Assembly (NCBI GenBank): GCA_964387325.1
Contig: CAYLYE010000025.1
Location: 1 to 40,729 of the forward strand
DNA: 40,729 nt
Direction of reading: 5' to 3'
Source of the DNA: CAZZBK01 sp964387325
GTDB taxonomy: Bacteria > Planctomycetota > Planctomycetia > Pirellulales > PNKZ01
The position numbers and the translations under genes are program-made. Numbering within the stretch: the first letter of the stretch is position 1; each line of letters opens with the position of its first letter. Below, one piece after another: positions 30,001 to 39,128 of the stretch. The notes beneath the pieces were generated by a model that was not told where the DNA came from, made no database searches, and was given only the letters and a program-made list of their open reading frames with translations.

Positions 30001-33000
30001 ATGAATCGAATTCGCTTGGGTCTCACGCTCTGTGGGTTGGGACTCGTCTGGTTGGGCCTTGAATCTTCGGCCCAGTCGCAAACGAAAAAGCTCCCCAGTG
30101 CTGGCCCGACTCGTACCTACGCGCCGCAATCGTTCCCGGCTGGCTCGACCGTGCCGGGCCAGCCCCCCACGGCGGTCTCGAAAAACGCCGCTGGTGCGCC
30201 GCGCAAGCAGTCGACCGACTCGGGCGAAGCACTCTGGATCTGGGCCGCCAACGCGCCGAAAGAAAATGTCCCGTATGGTCCCTGTTTCTTTCGCAAGTCG
30301 TTTGATGTCCGCGAGGTCGAACTGGCGATGGTCCAGGTGACCTGTGACGATCAGTATGAAATTTTTATCAATGGCCAACGTGTCGGAGGGGGCACCGATT
30401 GGCGACTGGCCCAGACCTACGACATCCAAAAATTTTTGGTCAAGGGACGCAACGTGATCGCGGTGAAGGGGGAGAACACCTCGGGCACCACGGCCGGTCT
30501 GGTCGCCACGATCGCGATTCGCTTGCGTGACAAGACCGATGTGTCGTTTCCAACCGATGCGAGTTGGCGCACGAGTACTGAAGAAGCGGCGGGTTGGGAG
30601 CAACCGCGGTTCGACGACCGGCACTGGGGACTCGCACGTAGCTTCGGCGAGTTCGGCTCGGCCGAGCCCTGGGGTGACCGGGTCACGGCCGCCGATGGCA
30701 AGCAGTCGAAACGATTCACGATTGCGCCCGATTTTCGAGTCGAACGGCTCGTCGCCTCCGAGGCATTTGGCTCGCTCATCGCCATGACCTTCAATGAGTT
30801 TGGCGAGATCGTCGCCTCGCGCGAGGGGGGCCCGATCATCCTCGTGGCCGATCAAGACAACGACGGAGTCCCTGAAACGATCTCGACGTTTTGCGAAAAA
30901 GTAATCAGCTGCCAAGGGCTGCTCGCGCTGAACGGCGATGTATTCGCCGTCGGACAAGGGCCGCAAGGCTCAGGATTGTATCGCATCATCGACGAAGATC
31001 AGGACGGCAAAGCCGATCAAGTCAAGCTGCTGTTCAACTTCGAGCGCAGCGATCTTGGTGAACATGGACCGCACGGACTGAGCTTGGGGCCCGATGGGCT
31101 CATCTACTTGATGCTCGGCAATCATGATCGCGTAAAAATGCCCGCGCATCCTGCCAGCCCGCTGCGACATTGGTACGAAGGGGACTTGTTCCCGCAAAAG
31201 TACGAAGATCCCGGTGGACATGCCGTCGGTATCAAAGCGCCGTCCGGTACCGTGGTGCGAACGGATCCCGATGGTTCCTTCGTCGAGACCGTCGCGGGCG
31301 GGTTAAGAAATGCCTACGACCTCGCATTCGATTCGCGGGGCGAGTTGTTCAGCTACGATTCGGACATGGAAGCCGATATCGGATTGCCCTGGTACCGTCC
31401 GACGCGCGTACTACATGTCGTGCCGGGAGGCGAGTTCGGTTCGCGCAGTGGCTGGTCGGTGTGGCCCAACTATTGGATTGACAATGTGCCGCCGGTGCTC
31501 GAAACCGATCGCGGTTCTCCGACGGGACTCGAACTGTACGATCATCATGCGTATCCGGCGCAATATCGCGGAGCGTTGTTCCTTGCCGACTGGTCGCAAG
31601 GACGCATTCTGGCCGTACGATTGCGCCAGCGCAACGGCACCTACGAAGCACGAAGCGAAGTGTTTATCGAAGGGCGACCGCTGAATGTGACCGATCTGGC
31701 CGTGGGGCCTGACGGCTGGTTGTATTTTGCGACGGGTGGGCGAGGCACCGACGGGGGCGTCTATCGCATTGTCTGGAAAGGTGAGCGTCCGAAAATCCCC
31801 GCGACGACCGGCATCGTGAAGGCGATCCGGCAACCACAGTTTACGGCGGCTTACAGCCGCCAAAACATCGCCATGATCCAGCAGGAACTGGGCGATCAAT
31901 GGGATCCGAAACTTCGCGAGTTCGCGCGCGCCTTGCAGAACTCACCAGAGGAGCGTGCCCGGGCGCTGGAATTGATGCAACTCTTCGGCAGCGCGATCGA
32001 GCCGAGCTTCCTCATTGAACTTGCTGACGACAAATCCCCACTCGTTCGGGCGAAGATCGCCTTTCTCATGGGGACCCAACCGCACAAAGACTGCAGCACG
32101 ACCTTGGTGAAGCTGCTCAAGGACAGCGATGCGACGGTCCGTCGGCTGGCGTGTGAGGCCGCAACACGCGGCGGCTATCCGCTCGAGATCGACGCACTTG
32201 TCGAAGTCCTGGGTGATCCGCACCGTTTTGTCGCTTGGTCGGCACGGCGGGCCATCGAATCGCGTCCCAAGGAGAGTTGGAAGTCTCTCGTGCTCGAGTC
32301 GAAGAACCCGCGCGTGTTTCTGGTCGGGTCGACCGCGTTGCTGACAGCCGTGCCCGATCGCGAAACCGCGCTCGATATCGTCAAGCTCTCCCAGCAGTGG
32401 TTGAAAACCTATCTAAGTGACGACGACTTTGTCGATCTGCTGCGCGTGATCGAGCTGGCCATCATCCGCGGCGAGTTGAAGAGCGCCGACTTGCCGACAC
32501 TCGGTCCGCAACTGGCGGAAGAGTATCCGGCGGGCGACTACCGCATGAATCGCGAGTTGGTACGACTCATAGTCTTTTTGCAAGAAACCAGCGCGCTGGG
32601 ACGCATGTTTCAGGAAATCTCGGGGACGCTCCCCGATCGCGAGAAACTTCATTTGGCGTTGCATCTACGGTTTCTTGAACAAGGTTGGACGCCGCAGCAA
32701 CGCATGAGTCTGGTGAGTTATTTAGAGCACGCTCAGCAGTTGCCCGGCGGCAACTCGATGGCTGGATACATCGAATCGAATCGCCGCGACTTTGCGAGCA
32801 AGCTAACAAAAATTGAGCAAACATTGGTGATCAATCAGGCGCTTAAGTATCCAGGTGCGGCCCTTTCGGTGCTCGCGAATTTCGAGGAGCCGCCCAACGA
32901 TCAAATGGCGCGCCAACTCATTGACCTCGACCGCCAACTGCCCGAACTGCAAGTCCCTGCCGCCAAGAAACTGCAGGCGGGTATCGTTGCGATGCTCGCG

Positions 33001-33936
33001 CTCAATGGCAGCAAGGATTCATTGCAGTACTTGCGAGAAGTGTATGAATCGACCCCTGATCGTCGGCCCGACTTGGCGATGGGATTGGCGCAAGCTCCCG
33101 AGGAAAACTGGGACTTCCTGGTTCGCGCCATACCAACGCTCGAGAACGGTGCGGCACAAGAAACACTGTTGCAACTTGCCAAAGTGAATCGAAAACCCGA
33201 GAAGCCTGAGGCCATCCGACAAGTCATCATTGCGGGCGTGCGGATGGGTACCAATGGCGGGCCGCTCGCCTTCGCGTTGCTCGAAAAGTGGACTGGTGAA
33301 CAACCCGCCAAGGGGGCCACGGCGATCGATCAGCTTGGGCTCGCTTGGCAAGATTGGTTCGCCTCTAAGTATCCCAACGAGCCGCCAGCCACGTTGCCGG
33401 TCGAGTCGCAAGAGAGCAAATGGAATTATCAACAGCTGCTCAAGTATTTGACCGGCGACGCGACGCAAGGCAAGTTGCCCGGCGACGCACAACATGGCGC
33501 CAGCGTGTTCGTCAAGGCCCAGTGTGTTAAGTGCCACAAGTTCCAAGGCCAGGGCGAAGTGATTGGCCCCGATTTGAGCACTGTGCGGCAACGTTTCCAA
33601 CGCAAGGAAATCCTCGAATCGATTTTGTTCCCCTCGCAGGTGATCTCGGACCAGTACGCGAGCAAAACCGTGACAACCAACAACGGACTGACCTACACGG
33701 GCATGTTGGCCCGAGTCGGTAACGGTTCGGTGGTCGTCTTGCAAGCGAATGGAGAGAAGGTGACGCTGCGCGAAGATCAGATCGATGATCTCGTGCCGAG
33801 CAAAAAGTCGTCGATGCCCGAGGGATTACTGAACTCGTTGAGCATTGATGAAATTGGCGACTTGTTTGCGTTCCTCACGGCGCGCAACGGCGCTCCGACG
33901 ACGGCCAATAAACCGCGCCCGCCCGGATCACGTTAA
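30001..33936 (+). CDS. Secreted PVC-type heme-binding CxxCH protein with propeller and HEAT repeats
   Basis: A 1311-residue protein with a signal peptide (1-26). A jelly-roll carbohydrate-binding-like domain follows (about 75-235, with FFRKSFDVREVELAMVQVTC). Next is a glucose/sorbosone-dehydrogenase-like six-bladed propeller (about 240-600, with DQDNDGVPETIS, GEHGPHGLSLGPDGLIY and LFLADWSQGRILAV). A HEAT-like helical array (about 640-1130) and a C-terminal cytochrome-c-like domain complete it. The heme site is C1175-V-K-C1178-H1179, followed by the PVC-specific stretch GEVIGPDLSTVRQRF and SQVISDQYASK. It is probably an extracytoplasmic redox enzyme of polysaccharide or sugar breakdown; the substrate is unknown. 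Planctomycetes encode many such proteins. Confidence 0.92.
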   Translation: MNRIRLGLTLCGLGLVWLGLESSAQSQTKKLPSAGPTRTYAPQSFPAGSTVPGQPPTAVSKNAAGAPRKQSTDSGEALWIWAANAPKENVPYGPCFFRKSFDVREVELAMVQVTCDDQYEIFINGQRVGGGTDWRLAQTYDIQKFLVKGRNVIAVKGENTSGTTAGLVATIAIRLRDKTDVSFPTDASWRTSTEEAAGWEQPRFDDRHWGLARSFGEFGSAEPWGDRVTAADGKQSKRFTIAPDFRVERLVASEAFGSLIAMTFNEFGEIVASREGGPIILVADQDNDGVPETISTFCEKVISCQGLLALNGDVFAVGQGPQGSGLYRIIDEDQDGKADQVKLLFNFERSDLGEHGPHGLSLGPDGLIYLMLGNHDRVKMPAHPASPLRHWYEGDLFPQKYEDPGGHAVGIKAPSGTVVRTDPDGSFVETVAGGLRNAYDLAFDSRGELFSYDSDMEADIGLPWYRPTRVLHVVPGGEFGSRSGWSVWPNYWIDNVPPVLETDRGSPTGLELYDHHAYPAQYRGALFLADWSQGRILAVRLRQRNGTYEARSEVFIEGRPLNVTDLAVGPDGWLYFATGGRGTDGGVYRIVWKGERPKIPATTGIVKAIRQPQFTAAYSRQNIAMIQQELGDQWDPKLREFARALQNSPEERARALELMQLFGSAIEPSFLIELADDKSPLVRAKIAFLMGTQPHKDCSTTLVKLLKDSDATVRRLACEAATRGGYPLEIDALVEVLGDPHRFVAWSARRAIESRPKESWKSLVLESKNPRVFLVGSTALLTAVPDRETALDIVKLSQQWLKTYLSDDDFVDLLRVIELAIIRGELKSADLPTLGPQLAEEYPAGDYRMNRELVRLIVFLQETSALGRMFQEISGTLPDREKLHLALHLRFLEQGWTPQQRMSLVSYLEHAQQLPGGNSMAGYIESNRRDFASKLTKIEQTLVINQALKYPGAALSVLANFEEPPNDQMARQLIDLDRQLPELQVPAAKKLQAGIVAMLALNGSKDSLQYLREVYESTPDRRPDLAMGLAQAPEENWDFLVRAIPTLENGAAQETLLQLAKVNRKPEKPEAIRQVIIAGVRMGTNGGPLAFALLEKWTGEQPAKGATAIDQLGLAWQDWFASKYPNEPPATLPVESQESKWNYQQLLKYLTGDATQGKLPGDAQHGASVFVKAQCVKCHKFQGQGEVIGPDLSTVRQRFQRKEILESILFPSQVISDQYASKTVTTNNGLTYTGMLARVGNGSVVVLQANGEKVTLREDQIDDLVPSKKSSMPEGLLNSLSIDEIGDLFAFLTARNGAPTTANKPRPPGSR

Positions 33937-34433
33937 CGCAATCGCATGCCCTGCTCGATGCACGGTGCCGTCGCTGGCGACCGTTCAGCGGTCGACCGCT
34001 AGCAGGTGCTTTTCTTCTGTACATCACCACCGCTTGGGTGGTGTGTGATGTATTTTCGGTAAACTCACGCCGCGCTCTGGGCCGAAGTGAGTATCAGGTA
34101 GCTTGATTGTGATGATTGCGCTACCTACGATTAGCGCGTGCTTTGAATGTTGCTCAGGCCACTCAAATTGAATGAGGTTTGAAGCCGCTATGTGGGCAAA
34201 TTTGCCAATCGCCGCGACCGTGGCCGGCCATCGCCAACAGCGTTGGGCGTTATGGACCGCCGCGGATTGCTCCGGCTGTCTGTGTTGTGGGCCCCACTGA
34301 ACCGCCTCGGGCTGTGCGTACTCATGGCACAAACCGTCGGCGGTAAGCGGTTGCGTTGTTTCGAGAAGATGACCTCATTTTGCACTCAAACACGGAGACG
34401 CCCGATGCCTCGCGGCGCTGGGTAAACCGATTC
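33937..34433. other. 497-bp gene-free interval with palindromes
   Basis: No coding frame with family features or a ribosome-binding site. It contains a perfect 14-bp palindrome AGCGGTCGACCGCT (33987-34000). This overlaps an alternative stem CGACCG-TTCAG-CGGTCG (33978-33994) and is followed by a T-rich stretch. A further hairpin, ATCACCACC-GCTTG-GGTGGT extended by GTGAT, lies at about 34023-34048. These may end transcription of the heme-protein gene. The remainder, up to the CysE start, shows no promoter I can defend. Confidence 0.45.
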
Positions 34434-35393
34434 ATGGCCACCGATTTCCGCAAGAAAGAAGAGCTTCCCGAACTCACTCGTCGCATCGTGGAAACCTATC
34501 ACGAACTGACGACGATCAATCATCTCGGGCACTGCCCACTACCGAATTACGATCTGGTCGTCAGTATCATCGACGACCTGCGGGAGATATTGTTTCCCGG
34601 CTATCGACGTCGCGAAAAACTACATAGCGGCAACGTCGAGTATCACGTGGGTGATTTAGTCGATCGGTTGCACGATAAGCTGACGGAGCAAATTGCCCGT
34701 GCCTTGCGTCACGAGGCGGGCATCACTCGAGGCCGTCACGAAGAAGAGGATTTCGAGGCGTTGGGGCAGGCGAAGGCCATCGGTTTTCTCGAACAAATAC
34801 CTAACCTACGCCGCGTGCTGGCTACCGACGTGCAAGCCGCGTTCGATGGCGACCCTGCCGTTCGTACGCCCGACGAGATCGTGTTCTGCTATCCAGGTTT
34901 AGAGGCGATTACCGTTTATCGTTTGGCGCACGTCTTGTACGAACTCGATATTCCGTTGATCCCGCGTATGATGACCGAGTGGGCCCACAGCAAGACCGGC
35001 ATCGATATTCATCCCGGTGCGCAGATCGGTGCGTACTTTTTTATCGATCACGGTACGGGGGTCGTCGTTGGACAAACCTGCGAAATTGGACAGCATGTCA
35101 AGCTGTACCAAGGTGTCACGCTCGGGGCGTTGAGTTTCGCCACCGACGGTGACGGTAATCTGGTACGTGGACAAAAACGCCACCCGACGATCGAAGATCG
35201 CGTGGTGATCTACGCCAATGCAACCATTTTAGGCGGCAATACGGTCATCGGTCACGACTCGGTTATCGGGTCGAGTGTCTGGATCACGCGCACCGTCGAA
35301 CCGCATACGACGGTGGTGCTCGAAAAACCCAAACTCCGCTACAAAGCCGATCAGAAAGATCTGATCGATGGCGATGTGAACTATCAGATCTGA
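34434..35393 (+). CDS. cysE: Serine O-acetyltransferase (CysE-like)
   Basis: A 319-residue enzyme that would acetylate L-serine with acetyl-CoA, the first step of cysteine synthesis. The N-terminal helical region (about 1-170) precedes the left-handed beta-helix of hexapeptide repeats (TGIDIHPGAQIGAYFFIDHG, TGVVVGQTCEIGQHVKLYQG and TLGGNT-like text in ATILGGNTVIGHDSVIGSSV). The catalytic histidine region IDHGTGVV and the loop KRHPTIEDRVVIYANA are as in serine acetyltransferases. The N-terminal domain is longer than in E. coli CysE (273 residues) and resembles the EpsC/plant-type layout. The ATG at 34434 is preferred to a TTG at 34356. No O-acetylserine sulfhydrylase gene is next to it. Confidence 0.88.
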   Translation: MATDFRKKEELPELTRRIVETYHELTTINHLGHCPLPNYDLVVSIIDDLREILFPGYRRREKLHSGNVEYHVGDLVDRLHDKLTEQIARALRHEAGITRGRHEEEDFEALGQAKAIGFLEQIPNLRRVLATDVQAAFDGDPAVRTPDEIVFCYPGLEAITVYRLAHVLYELDIPLIPRMMTEWAHSKTGIDIHPGAQIGAYFFIDHGTGVVVGQTCEIGQHVKLYQGVTLGALSFATDGDGNLVRGQKRHPTIEDRVVIYANATILGGNTVIGHDSVIGSSVWITRTVEPHTTVVLEKPKLRYKADQKDLIDGDVNYQI

Positions 35394-35464
35394 GCCTACA
35401 AGCGTCTGGTCGACCCTGGGGTGAGGCGGACGAGCACATGACCTGTGCTCGACGTGCGAGAGCG

Positions 35465-36460
35465 TTACGGAGTCGAGCTTCGCGACTTGGCCTTGGCGAT
35501 AACGCTCTCGATGCTCACCGGCGCGCCGCCAAGGCGCTTGCTCTCGTCCGCTGCTGCCATGAATGCGAACAGCTCGATCGTCTCTTCTTCGGCGATCGGG
35601 GACTTGCCGCTCACAAAGAACTTGGCCACCTCGACCAGCAAGGGCTCATAACCGCCATACGATCCGCTGGGCCCAATCCCTTTGGTACCAAACACGGTGG
35701 CGCCATACCCGCTCTTGCCACGCAGTCCGCGAAAGGTGCCGATCCGGCCATCACGCCAGGTGCCGGTCACCAAGTCGGTCTCGGGCGTGGTCGCGCGGGT
35801 CACCGTCGTGCAGCCGGCTCCCATGATCGTGTACAGCGTCTCGACTCCGTGAACACCGTACCAGAATAGGTCTGGGTGATGCGGCTCGAGCGAGCACGGG
35901 CTGTATGCGTCGCAGCCACGTACCTCGCCGATCTTCGGATCGTTTCGCATGGCGATAATGCCCGGGCTGAAACGCAACGACGAACTGGAAAACACCGGCA
36001 CGCCACTCGCTTTCGCGAGGCGGAAAATTTCGAGCACATCGGCCAACGAGGCGGCCATTGGCTTATCGATGAAGAGCGGCTTCTTGGCGGCGATCACCGG
36101 TTTGGCCTGGGCCAAGTGCGGTCGACCATCGACGCTCTCGAGCATCACCGCATCGACCTTCGGGAGCAGCGCGTCGATCGAGTCGACGATCTCGACCCCC
36201 ATCTCCTTGAGCGCTTTGGTGAAACCTTCGAGCCGATCCGCGCTCGCCGGGATGTCGGGGCTCCCGCCCGGAAATGCCGCAACCACGTCGAGCCCCTTCA
36301 GTTCATCGTACTTGGGGTTCTTGATGGCCTTCGTAAAGGCGACCACATGTGACGTATCGAGCCCGATCATACCAACCCGGAGCTTTTTAGCCGGCTCGAC
36401 GCCAACGACATTCGAGGCCAAAAAGGTGGCAAGCAGCAGGGCAAAACCGAACGAACGCAT
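35465..36460 (-). CDS. Secreted Gfo/Idh/MocA family oxidoreductase
   Basis: A 331-residue oxidoreductase with an N-terminal signal peptide (MRSFGFALLLATFLASNVVG). A Rossmann domain follows (KLRVGMIGLDTSHVVAFTKA), then FIDKPMAASLADVLEIF, in which D replaces the usual E of the EKP motif. The glycine pattern GMIGLDTSH is weaker than the canonical GxGxxG, so cofactor use may differ. Its signal is Sec-like rather than Tat, unlike the oxidoreductase at 80-1420. A cofactor-containing enzyme would normally need Tat, so it may be non-catalytic or bind the cofactor outside. The ATG at 36460 has CGGAGA upstream. It is divergent from the DUF1592 gene. Confidence 0.85.
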   Translation of the reverse strand: MRSFGFALLLATFLASNVVGVEPAKKLRVGMIGLDTSHVVAFTKAIKNPKYDELKGLDVVAAFPGGSPDIPASADRLEGFTKALKEMGVEIVDSIDALLPKVDAVMLESVDGRPHLAQAKPVIAAKKPLFIDKPMAASLADVLEIFRLAKASGVPVFSSSSLRFSPGIIAMRNDPKIGEVRGCDAYSPCSLEPHHPDLFWYGVHGVETLYTIMGAGCTTVTRATTPETDLVTGTWRDGRIGTFRGLRGKSGYGATVFGTKGIGPSGSYGGYEPLLVEVAKFFVSGKSPIAEEETIELFAFMAAADESKRLGGAPVSIESVIAKAKSRSSTP

Positions 36461-36685
36461 GGTCGAGTCTCCGACGGTGGGCAAAAGCGAAAGCGGTGAC
36501 GCAGTGCCGTGAGTGTAGCCCTCGCTGAGCGACGCATCAACTCTCGGCGATTAAATCCTGTCGAATCGCTTTGCTACCCGTTCACCCTGTCGCCTGATAA
36601 ACTTTATGATGTGGCCAAATTGCCTAGCGCGCGCTTCGACCGACCTGACCGCTGATACCCCTCTATTGAAGCCTGCTGTCTCCGC

Positions 36686-39046
36686 ATGAAAACCGCACTT
36701 CTTCACAGCACCGTATGTTTAATCGTCTCGCTGATCGCGGTCGACTCGACTCGATCGGCCGAGGTCGCACCCTCGCTCCAGGCGGTATTCTCCAAGCTGT
36801 GTAGCGAGTGTCATAGCGACAAGCATTCTGAAGGGGAATTGAATCTCTCGACCTTGTCGACGGATTGGGACCAAGCTGCCGTTTTTGAAAAATGGGAGCG
36901 GATCTTCGACCGGCTCCGGTCGGGCGAGATGCCTCCCCCCAGCAGTCCACAGCCGAGCGCCACCCAACGCCAGCAGATACTTAAACAGATCGCCGAACCG
37001 TTGCAGCGAGCGCTTGCCAAGCGTCTGGCGAGTGACGGTCGAGTCGCGCTCCGCCGTTTGAATCGCGTCGAGTATCAGAACACGATTCACGACCTGCTCG
37101 GCATTGAAACCAACGTGATGGAGTTGCTCCCCGAGGATGCGTTGGTCTTGGGGTTCGACAAAATCTCGACCGCCCTCACGTTGTCGCCCGTCCAGATGGA
37201 GAAGTATTTGGAAGCGGCCGACGTGGCCCTCGACGCCGCGATCGGCGTCGGTCAGCCGCCGAAATACGTCCAAGACCGGTATTCGGCCAAGGAAATGATC
37301 GCTGCCTGGGCGTCAAAAAGCTTGCGTGTGTTTGACGATAGCGAGCGGGTTGTGATGTTCAACTCGGGATACTCCCCCACGGAGGTCAAAAAGTTTCGTG
37401 CCACGGCGCCTGGCCGCTATCGCATTCGGATTTCTGGCGGTGGTTTCCAGAGCGAGCAGCCGATCACGATGCGTGTGTACGCGGGCAACTTTGGTGTCGG
37501 CGGCAAAACAAGATTGCTCGGCCACTTCGATATGCCAGCCACCGGTGCTCGCGTGGTCGAGATGGTCGAACGGGTCGAAAATCGCAACGACACCTTAAAG
37601 ATCGTCCCGTACGGCACGATTCCTTGGCAGGCGGATGGCGCGTCGTATCAGGGGCCCGGCCTAGCCATCGATTGGGTCGAAGTCGAGGGGCCGCTGGAAT
37701 ACCAAGTCTGGCCCCCCGCCTCGCGTCGACAATTGCTCGGAGACCTCGATCTGGACAAAGGGACGCTCGATGACGCGCGACGAGTGCTGCTGAGTTTTGC
37801 GACCCGCGCATTCCGTCGCCCCCTTCGAGAAGCCGACATCGCGGCATACCTGAGCCTCGTGCAGACACGTCTCGACGAGGGGGTCAAGTTCATGGACGCC
37901 CTGCGAGTCGGACTGAAAGCCGTGCTCGTCTCGCCCCGGTTCTTGATGCTCGATGAGCAACCTGGCCGGCTTGACCCGTACGCGCTTGCCACGCGGTTGT
38001 CGTATTTTTTGTGGAGCACGATGCCGGACCCATCGCTGCTCGAAGCCGCGACGAGAAACGAACTACGTGAGCCGGCTCAGTTGAAAGCGCAAGTCGATCG
38101 CATGCTCGATCATCCTAAGGCCAAAGGTTTCACGGAGAACTTCACGGGGCAGTGGCTCGGTCTGCGGCAGATCGAGTTCACGACGCCCGACGCTCGACTG
38201 TACCCCGAGTTTGACGAGTTCCTGCAAATCTCGATGGTGAACGAGACCCACGCATTCTTCAACGAATTGATTCGGCATGACCTCAGCGTACTTAACTTTG
38301 TCGACAGTGATTTTGCCCTGCTAAACGAGCGACTCGCACGTCACTACGGAATCAGCGGGGTCACCGGATCCGATATCCGCAAGGTGCCGCTGCAAAAGGA
38401 GTGGCATCGCGGCGGTGTGATGACTCACGGCAGCGTGTTGAAGGTGACCGCGAATGGCACGACGACGTCGCCGATCTTGCGAGGCGTATGGATCGCGGAT
38501 CGTATTCTGGGTCGGCCCATTCCTCCTCCGCCGCCGAACGTGCCCGCGGTCGAACCGGACATCCGCGGCGCAAAGTCGATCCGAGAGCAACTTGCGAAGC
38601 ACCGCGAGCAAGGAGCCTGTGCCCGTTGCCATACGCGGATCGATCCGTTGGGCTTCGCCTTGGAAAACTACGATGTGGTCGGCGGCTGGCGCGAGCGGTA
38701 TCGCATCTCGCCCGAGCGTGGCCAGAAAGCCGATTACATCACGATCTCGGTGAGTCAGCGCGATTTGCGCGTCGCGCTGGGCTCGGTGGTCGATGCAGGC
38801 GATGAATTAGCCGACGGTCGAAAGTTTGCCGGCCTCGACGAGTTGAAGCAGCACTTGCTCTCGGATCCGGACCAGATTGCCCGTGGATTGACTGAAAAAC
38901 TGCTCATTTACGCGACCGGTAATCCACTGGTGTTTACGGACACCGCCGTCGTGGACGATATGCTGAGCAAGGCCCGGTCCAAGCAATACGGTCTCCGGTC
39001 GCTGATACATGAGTTGGTGCAAAGCGAAGTGTTTCGCTCGAAGTGA
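36686..39046 (+). CDS. Secreted DUF1592-group cytochrome-like protein
   Basis: A 786-residue protein of the planctomycete DUF1587/DUF1592/DUF1588/DUF1585/DUF1595 multidomain family. After a signal peptide (1-24), a cytochrome-type heme motif C39-S-E-C42-H43 starts the N-terminal domain. DUF1587 is recognisable at VALRRLNRVEYQNTIHDLLG (about 118-137). A carbohydrate-binding-like insert lies at about 225-335. DUF1595 follows (about 350-415), then DUF1592 (about 425-550, PYALATRLSYFLWSTMPD), DUF1588 with a second CxxCH near residue 645 (GACARCHTRIDPLGFALENY) and DUF1585 at the C-terminus (LTEKLLIYATGNPLVFTD). The function is unproven; a redox role in polymer degradation is often assumed. The DUF1552 gene follows on the same strand, the usual pairing. 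Confidence 0.92.
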   Translation: MKTALLHSTVCLIVSLIAVDSTRSAEVAPSLQAVFSKLCSECHSDKHSEGELNLSTLSTDWDQAAVFEKWERIFDRLRSGEMPPPSSPQPSATQRQQILKQIAEPLQRALAKRLASDGRVALRRLNRVEYQNTIHDLLGIETNVMELLPEDALVLGFDKISTALTLSPVQMEKYLEAADVALDAAIGVGQPPKYVQDRYSAKEMIAAWASKSLRVFDDSERVVMFNSGYSPTEVKKFRATAPGRYRIRISGGGFQSEQPITMRVYAGNFGVGGKTRLLGHFDMPATGARVVEMVERVENRNDTLKIVPYGTIPWQADGASYQGPGLAIDWVEVEGPLEYQVWPPASRRQLLGDLDLDKGTLDDARRVLLSFATRAFRRPLREADIAAYLSLVQTRLDEGVKFMDALRVGLKAVLVSPRFLMLDEQPGRLDPYALATRLSYFLWSTMPDPSLLEAATRNELREPAQLKAQVDRMLDHPKAKGFTENFTGQWLGLRQIEFTTPDARLYPEFDEFLQISMVNETHAFFNELIRHDLSVLNFVDSDFALLNERLARHYGISGVTGSDIRKVPLQKEWHRGGVMTHGSVLKVTANGTTTSPILRGVWIADRILGRPIPPPPPNVPAVEPDIRGAKSIREQLAKHREQGACARCHTRIDPLGFALENYDVVGGWRERYRISPERGQKADYITISVSQRDLRVALGSVVDAGDELADGRKFAGLDELKQHLLSDPDQIARGLTEKLLIYATGNPLVFTDTAVVDDMLSKARSKQYGLRSLIHELVQSEVFRSK

Positions 39047-39058
39047 TGAAAGCACAAA

Positions 39059-39091
39059 TTAACCACCGAGACACAGCCGCTCTGTGGTTAG
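39059..39091. repeat. Short palindromic repeat remnant, possible terminator
   Basis: The left arm TTAACCACCGAGACACAG and right arm CTCTGTGGTTAG are separated by three bases, and inner bases CACAG/CTGTG can also pair. The wording matches the ends of a palindromic AACCACNGAGACACAGAG repeat that I recall as widespread in bacterial intergenic regions; here its middle appears missing. It is followed by TTATTTTAG, so it may attenuate transcription between the DUF1592 and DUF1552 genes. Confidence 0.5.
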
Positions 39092-39128
39092 TTATTTTAG
39101 AATTCGTCTCCTGCGGAAATGATCAAAC

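Noticed and set aside
29794..30966. Minus-strand frame of about 390 codons
   Set aside because: Mostly antisense to the heme protein's N-terminus; only its last 56 codons have any protein-like character, noted separately.
34325..34340. TGGCAC element resembling a sigma-54 -24 box
   Set aside because: No GC occurs ten bases after the GG, so the -12 element is missing.
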